Shown here: piece after piece, positions 61,753 to 64,000 of the stretch | How positions within the stretch are numbered: position 1 is the first letter of the stretch | Layout of the letters: the number at the start of each line of letters is the position of its first letter | NCBI RefSeq assembly: GCF_900291465.1 | Contig: NZ_LT985808.1 | Span: 2,136,151 to 2,200,150 of the forward strand | Reading direction: 5' to 3' | Origin: Bacteroides sp. Marseille-P3684 | GTDB lineage: Bacteria > Bacteroidota > Bacteroidia > Bacteroidales > Bacteroidaceae | DNA length: 64,000 nt | Translations under genes and position numbers: made by a program | Notes under the pieces: model-generated | Told to the model about the DNA's origin: nothing | Seen by the model: only the letters and a program-made list of their open reading frames with translations | The model's database searches: none

Positions 61753-62643
61753 ATGGCGATAGACAATCACACAGGACTGGTTTTGGAAGGAGGTGGTATG
61801 CGTGGCGTATTTACCTGTGGTGTGTTAGATTATTTTATGGATGCACACATTGAGTTCCCTTATATTATAGGTGTATCTGCCGGAGCGTGCAATGGCTTGT
61901 CATACATGTCGCACCAACGGGGAAGGGCACGTTTCAGCAATGTAGAGATGATGAAAGAGTATCGCTATATAGGTGTAAGGCATCTGTGGACACAGCACAG
62001 CATTCTCAATCTGGATTTATTGTATCGACAATTTCCTGAACGTATTTTGCCTTTTGATTATGACGCGTGCTTTGCCAATCCTACCCGTTTTGAGATGGTC
62101 ATGACTGATTGCCGTACGGGGCTTCCTTGCTATCTGGAAGAGCGTTCAGATCCGGCGCGGCTGGTTTTACTTGCTAAAGCATCGAGCAGCTTGCCTTATG
62201 TCTGTCCAATCACGTATGTGGACGGAGTGCCGATGCTGGATGGGGGAATTATAGACTCGATTCCTGTCGTACGTTCTGTCAGTCAGGGATATTGGAAGAA
62301 TGTGGTAGTACTTACGCGTAACAAAGGGTATCGGAAAACGGCCAAAGACATGAGGATTCCTTCCTTTATCTATAAGAAATACCCTAAATTGCGTGAGATA
62401 CTCAGTCACCGTAATGCCATTTACAATCGTCAGCTGGAAATGGTGGAACGGATGGAGGAAGAAGGACGTATTTTGGTTATACGTCCGATGAAACCCATGG
62501 TTGTCGGGCGCATCGAGAAAGATGTGAAGAAACTGGCAGCTCTGTACGACGAAGGATATGCTTGTGCAAAAACGGTGATGGAGAGTGAAGAAGCCGCATC
62601 ATTTATGAAATCCGTATCCATTCTGTCGGATAAGGTTTTATAA
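61753..62643 (+). CDS. Patatin-like phospholipase
   Basis: Encodes 296 residues with no signal peptide. LVLEGGGMRGVFTCGVLD is the oxyanion loop, IIGVSAGACNGLSYMS carries the nucleophile Ser, and DGGIIDSIPV supplies the Asp of the Ser-Asp dyad. The family is the YjjU/RssA-type bacterial patatins, acyl hydrolases of lipids. The start at 61753 (MAIDNHTG) is chosen over 61726 because the twin -7 boxes overlap the upstream extension. No neighbour suggests its substrate. Confidence 0.92.
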   Translation: MAIDNHTGLVLEGGGMRGVFTCGVLDYFMDAHIEFPYIIGVSAGACNGLSYMSHQRGRARFSNVEMMKEYRYIGVRHLWTQHSILNLDLLYRQFPERILPFDYDACFANPTRFEMVMTDCRTGLPCYLEERSDPARLVLLAKASSSLPYVCPITYVDGVPMLDGGIIDSIPVVRSVSQGYWKNVVVLTRNKGYRKTAKDMRIPSFIYKKYPKLREILSHRNAIYNRQLEMVERMEEEGRILVIRPMKPMVVGRIEKDVKKLAALYDEGYACAKTVMESEEAASFMKSVSILSDKVL

Positions 62644-62987
62644 GCATGCATTTTTATAGGGTAGCATTCATTTTGCGGTTGGCTTTCTCTTCCGCTTATA
62701 ACACTGTTCATACGAACAAAGTCCACAAGATTATTCCAATTTACGCACATCAGGGCGACCTCCGCTGTTGGGTTGAAAATGACTTAAAGGAAGGAACGGA
62801 TGACAGAAAAGCCTCCCCTGATGTAAAGATTCCACAAAACGTAAAGAAAGCAAAAGGCGATATTTGCTTGACAGAATTGGCATTTCTGCCTTTTCCGGCT
62901 AACGCGTATTTTGGGAAAAACGTGTAAAGTAGGCTTTTTTAGGAATAGATATGCGCTTTCGGACGCATAAACATTCCATTTCAAGCT

Positions 62988-63113
62988 GAAAGTTGCATGT
63001 TTATACCTACAAACAATATTGTTTCACGCATCAAACACTTGTGTTTGCCATATCAAACAATATTGTTTGATTCGCCAAACAATATTGTTTCGTGGGTCGA
63101 ACATTCGATTTTC
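62988..63113. repeat. Array of palindromic boxes at 22-bp pitch (array 3)
   Basis: Type A boxes are centred at 63017.5, 63039.5, 63061.5 and 63083.5. Three read CAAACAATATTGTTTG (last base C in two of them) and one reads CAAACACTTGTGTTTG, a perfect palindrome. Decayed units at 62988-63003 and 63098-63113 fall on the same 22-bp register. Spacers are 6 bases and differ. Confidence 0.92.
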
Positions 63114-63301
63114 TTGATAGACAACAATAATATACCGAATTTCACCTTCTTTTACCTCTAGTTTGTGTGTGCAGTGTTCATTTTTCAAATGATGAAATTG
63201 CAAACTTCTTCTTCGTTTTGGTGAATGGAAGAATTACTTTTATCTCTTAATTAAGACGGAAAGATATAAAAATAGTCAGAAGAGTGCCATCATGTATTTT
63301 G

Positions 63302-63376
63302 CGAATCGCCTGGGAAGGCCCTTCTCGGTCACCAACTCGTGTTTTGTTCCAAGGAAGGCCCTTCTCAGGCGATTCG
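63302..63376. repeat. Inverted repeat with 23-bp arms
   Basis: The arm 63302-63324 begins CGAATCGCCTG and ends GAAGGCCCTTC. Its near-perfect complement is at 63354-63376. The inner GAAGGCCCTTC is itself nearly palindromic, so each arm can also fold alone. The loop is 29 bases. No T run makes it a convincing terminator. Confidence 0.75.
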
Positions 63377-63668
63377 TTTGACGTTTTGCCATTTTGTTAG
63401 TTGAGGCTTCTTTTGAATATAAAATGCATAATTGATTTCATGTGCATTGAAGTTCCCTTCTATTCTTTTTTCTGCAGGTTAAAGCGGTATTCCCTGATAT
63501 TATGACTATATTTGCACTATAAGCCAAAATGTTATGATTAACAGGAAATTCAAGACTATTCTCTATATATAAGTGGAGGGAACGAGATGGTCTTTTAGAT
63601 TTGATGTTAATTTGAAATGTGTTATTGATTGACTTGCGTTGACAATGTTAAGGAAAATTAAATATTGC

Positions 63669-64000
63669 ATGTTAAGAAATGGCGGACGCACAAGCGCAAG
63701 CGGCAAGTACCGTGGTGCAGACAGTAAGAGCGCATCCTACACCCTTGCGATGAGCTATGACAATATGCACCGCATCAAGTCGAAGAGCCAGCACCTTACC
63801 CAACAAGGCGTGCAGTTTGATGGCACGCTCAATGCCGGATATGACCTGGCCTATACCTATCAGGATTCCTTGGGGCACAAGTTCCAGCTCTCCAAGATAG
63901 AGGACTTGAACTACCGCACCGAGGGAACACCCAAGGAGAAGATCGACAACGGACACAGATACCTCTACGATGCCAACGGCAATTTAGTCTACATCAATAC
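63669..64000 (+). CDS. RHS/YD-repeat protein fragment, 5'-truncated, running off the window
   Basis: The frame is open from 63633 through the window end; ATG codons lie at 63645 and 63669. The translation has NGGRTSASGKYRGADSK, SYDNMHRIKSKSQHL, YDLAYTYQDSLGHKFQLSKI and YLYDANGNLVYIN, the YD repeats of RHS proteins of Bacteroides. Full-length RHS proteins run to well over 1000 residues and begin with a signal peptide; here the repeat region starts almost at once. It is therefore an internal cassette or a decayed copy. A TATATTTG box at 63507-63514 could transcribe it. RHS proteins carry toxin domains at variable C-termini, which lie beyond this window. Confidence 0.75.
   Translation, partial: MLRNGGRTSASGKYRGADSKSASYTLAMSYDNMHRIKSKSQHLTQQGVQFDGTLNAGYDLAYTYQDSLGHKFQLSKIEDLNYRTEGTPKEKIDNGHRYLYDANGNLVYIN

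Larger units (their letters stand above)
62644..63644. other. 1-kb stretch without a recognisable gene
   Basis: Beyond the patatin stop I find palindrome array 3 (62988-63113), a 23-bp-stem inverted repeat (63302-63376), a TATATTTG promoter-like box at 63507-63514 and a 12-codon frame at about 63534. Longer frames on either strand (93 and 66 codons) have no family resemblance. Confidence 0.6.

Noticed and set aside
62646..62927. 93-codon frame directly after the patatin gene
   Set aside because: No ribosome-binding site, no recognisable domain, and composition typical of intergenic DNA.

Overview
The window is a chromosomal segment from a member of the Bacteroidales, most likely Bacteroides or Phocaeicola; the genus is an inference. 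The signs are promoters of the type TTG-N19/20-TAnnTTTG, a long Ala/Glu tail on ribosomal protein S16, an Rnf operon headed by an RseC-like gene, a Nudix-type arabinose regulator, and the gene order thrA, phosphoglycerate-mutase-like gene, thrC.

Layout. 0-6 kb: the N-terminal part of a TolC-like protein, riboflavin synthase, a 22-bp-pitch palindrome array, an ORF-less group II intron, rpsP, a secreted esterase-like hydrolase and an OPT transporter. 6.4-12 kb: rseC-rnfBCDGEA, a complete Na+/H+-pumping ferredoxin:NAD oxidoreductase operon. 12.2-20.8 kb: nucleotidyltransferase-galE, an MFS exporter, a YeiH-type permease, a candidate small RNA, dsbD and a cysteine desulfidase-like enzyme. 20.9-24.6 kb: an acyl-CoA ligase, yggS, a DUF4494 protein and rpiB. 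24.8-38 kb: pentose and galactose use (tkt, araB, araA, araD, araR, a Na+/sugar symporter, two aldose epimerases, galK). 38-43 kb: folC, dnaJ, grpE and an asymmetric ABC-F ATPase. 43.3-48.6 kb: the threonine operon behind a Thr/Met-rich leader peptide. 49.8-54 kb: the aromatic amino acid operon (pheA, aminotransferase, DAHP synthase/chorismate mutase, tyrA) behind a Phe/Tyr-rich leader peptide with a readable attenuator. 54-62.6 kb: TPR protein, recQ, recJ, a secreted C1 peptidase, Xaa-Pro aminopeptidase and a patatin-like phospholipase. 62.6-64 kb: repeats and a 5'-truncated RHS fragment running off the window.

The most unusual signal is repetitive rather than coding. Three intergenic arrays (about 1.43-1.64, 15.50-15.57 and 62.99-63.11 kb) consist of 16- or 17-bp palindromes whose centres lie 22 bp apart (22.5 where the box type changes), even where palindrome sequence and spacer length change. 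A fourth array (48.83-49.09 kb) has an exact 41-bp period built around an 11-bp odd palindrome. Three of the four lie between convergent genes. The two leader-peptide attenuators, both encoding 29 residues, are the clearest regulatory finds.

Base composition shifts: sample lines hand-counted in the threonine operon are about 52-68% G+C (two of the three at 67-68%), against about 38-55% in sample lines elsewhere. No tRNA, rRNA, CRISPR array, insertion sequence or replication origin was recognised.
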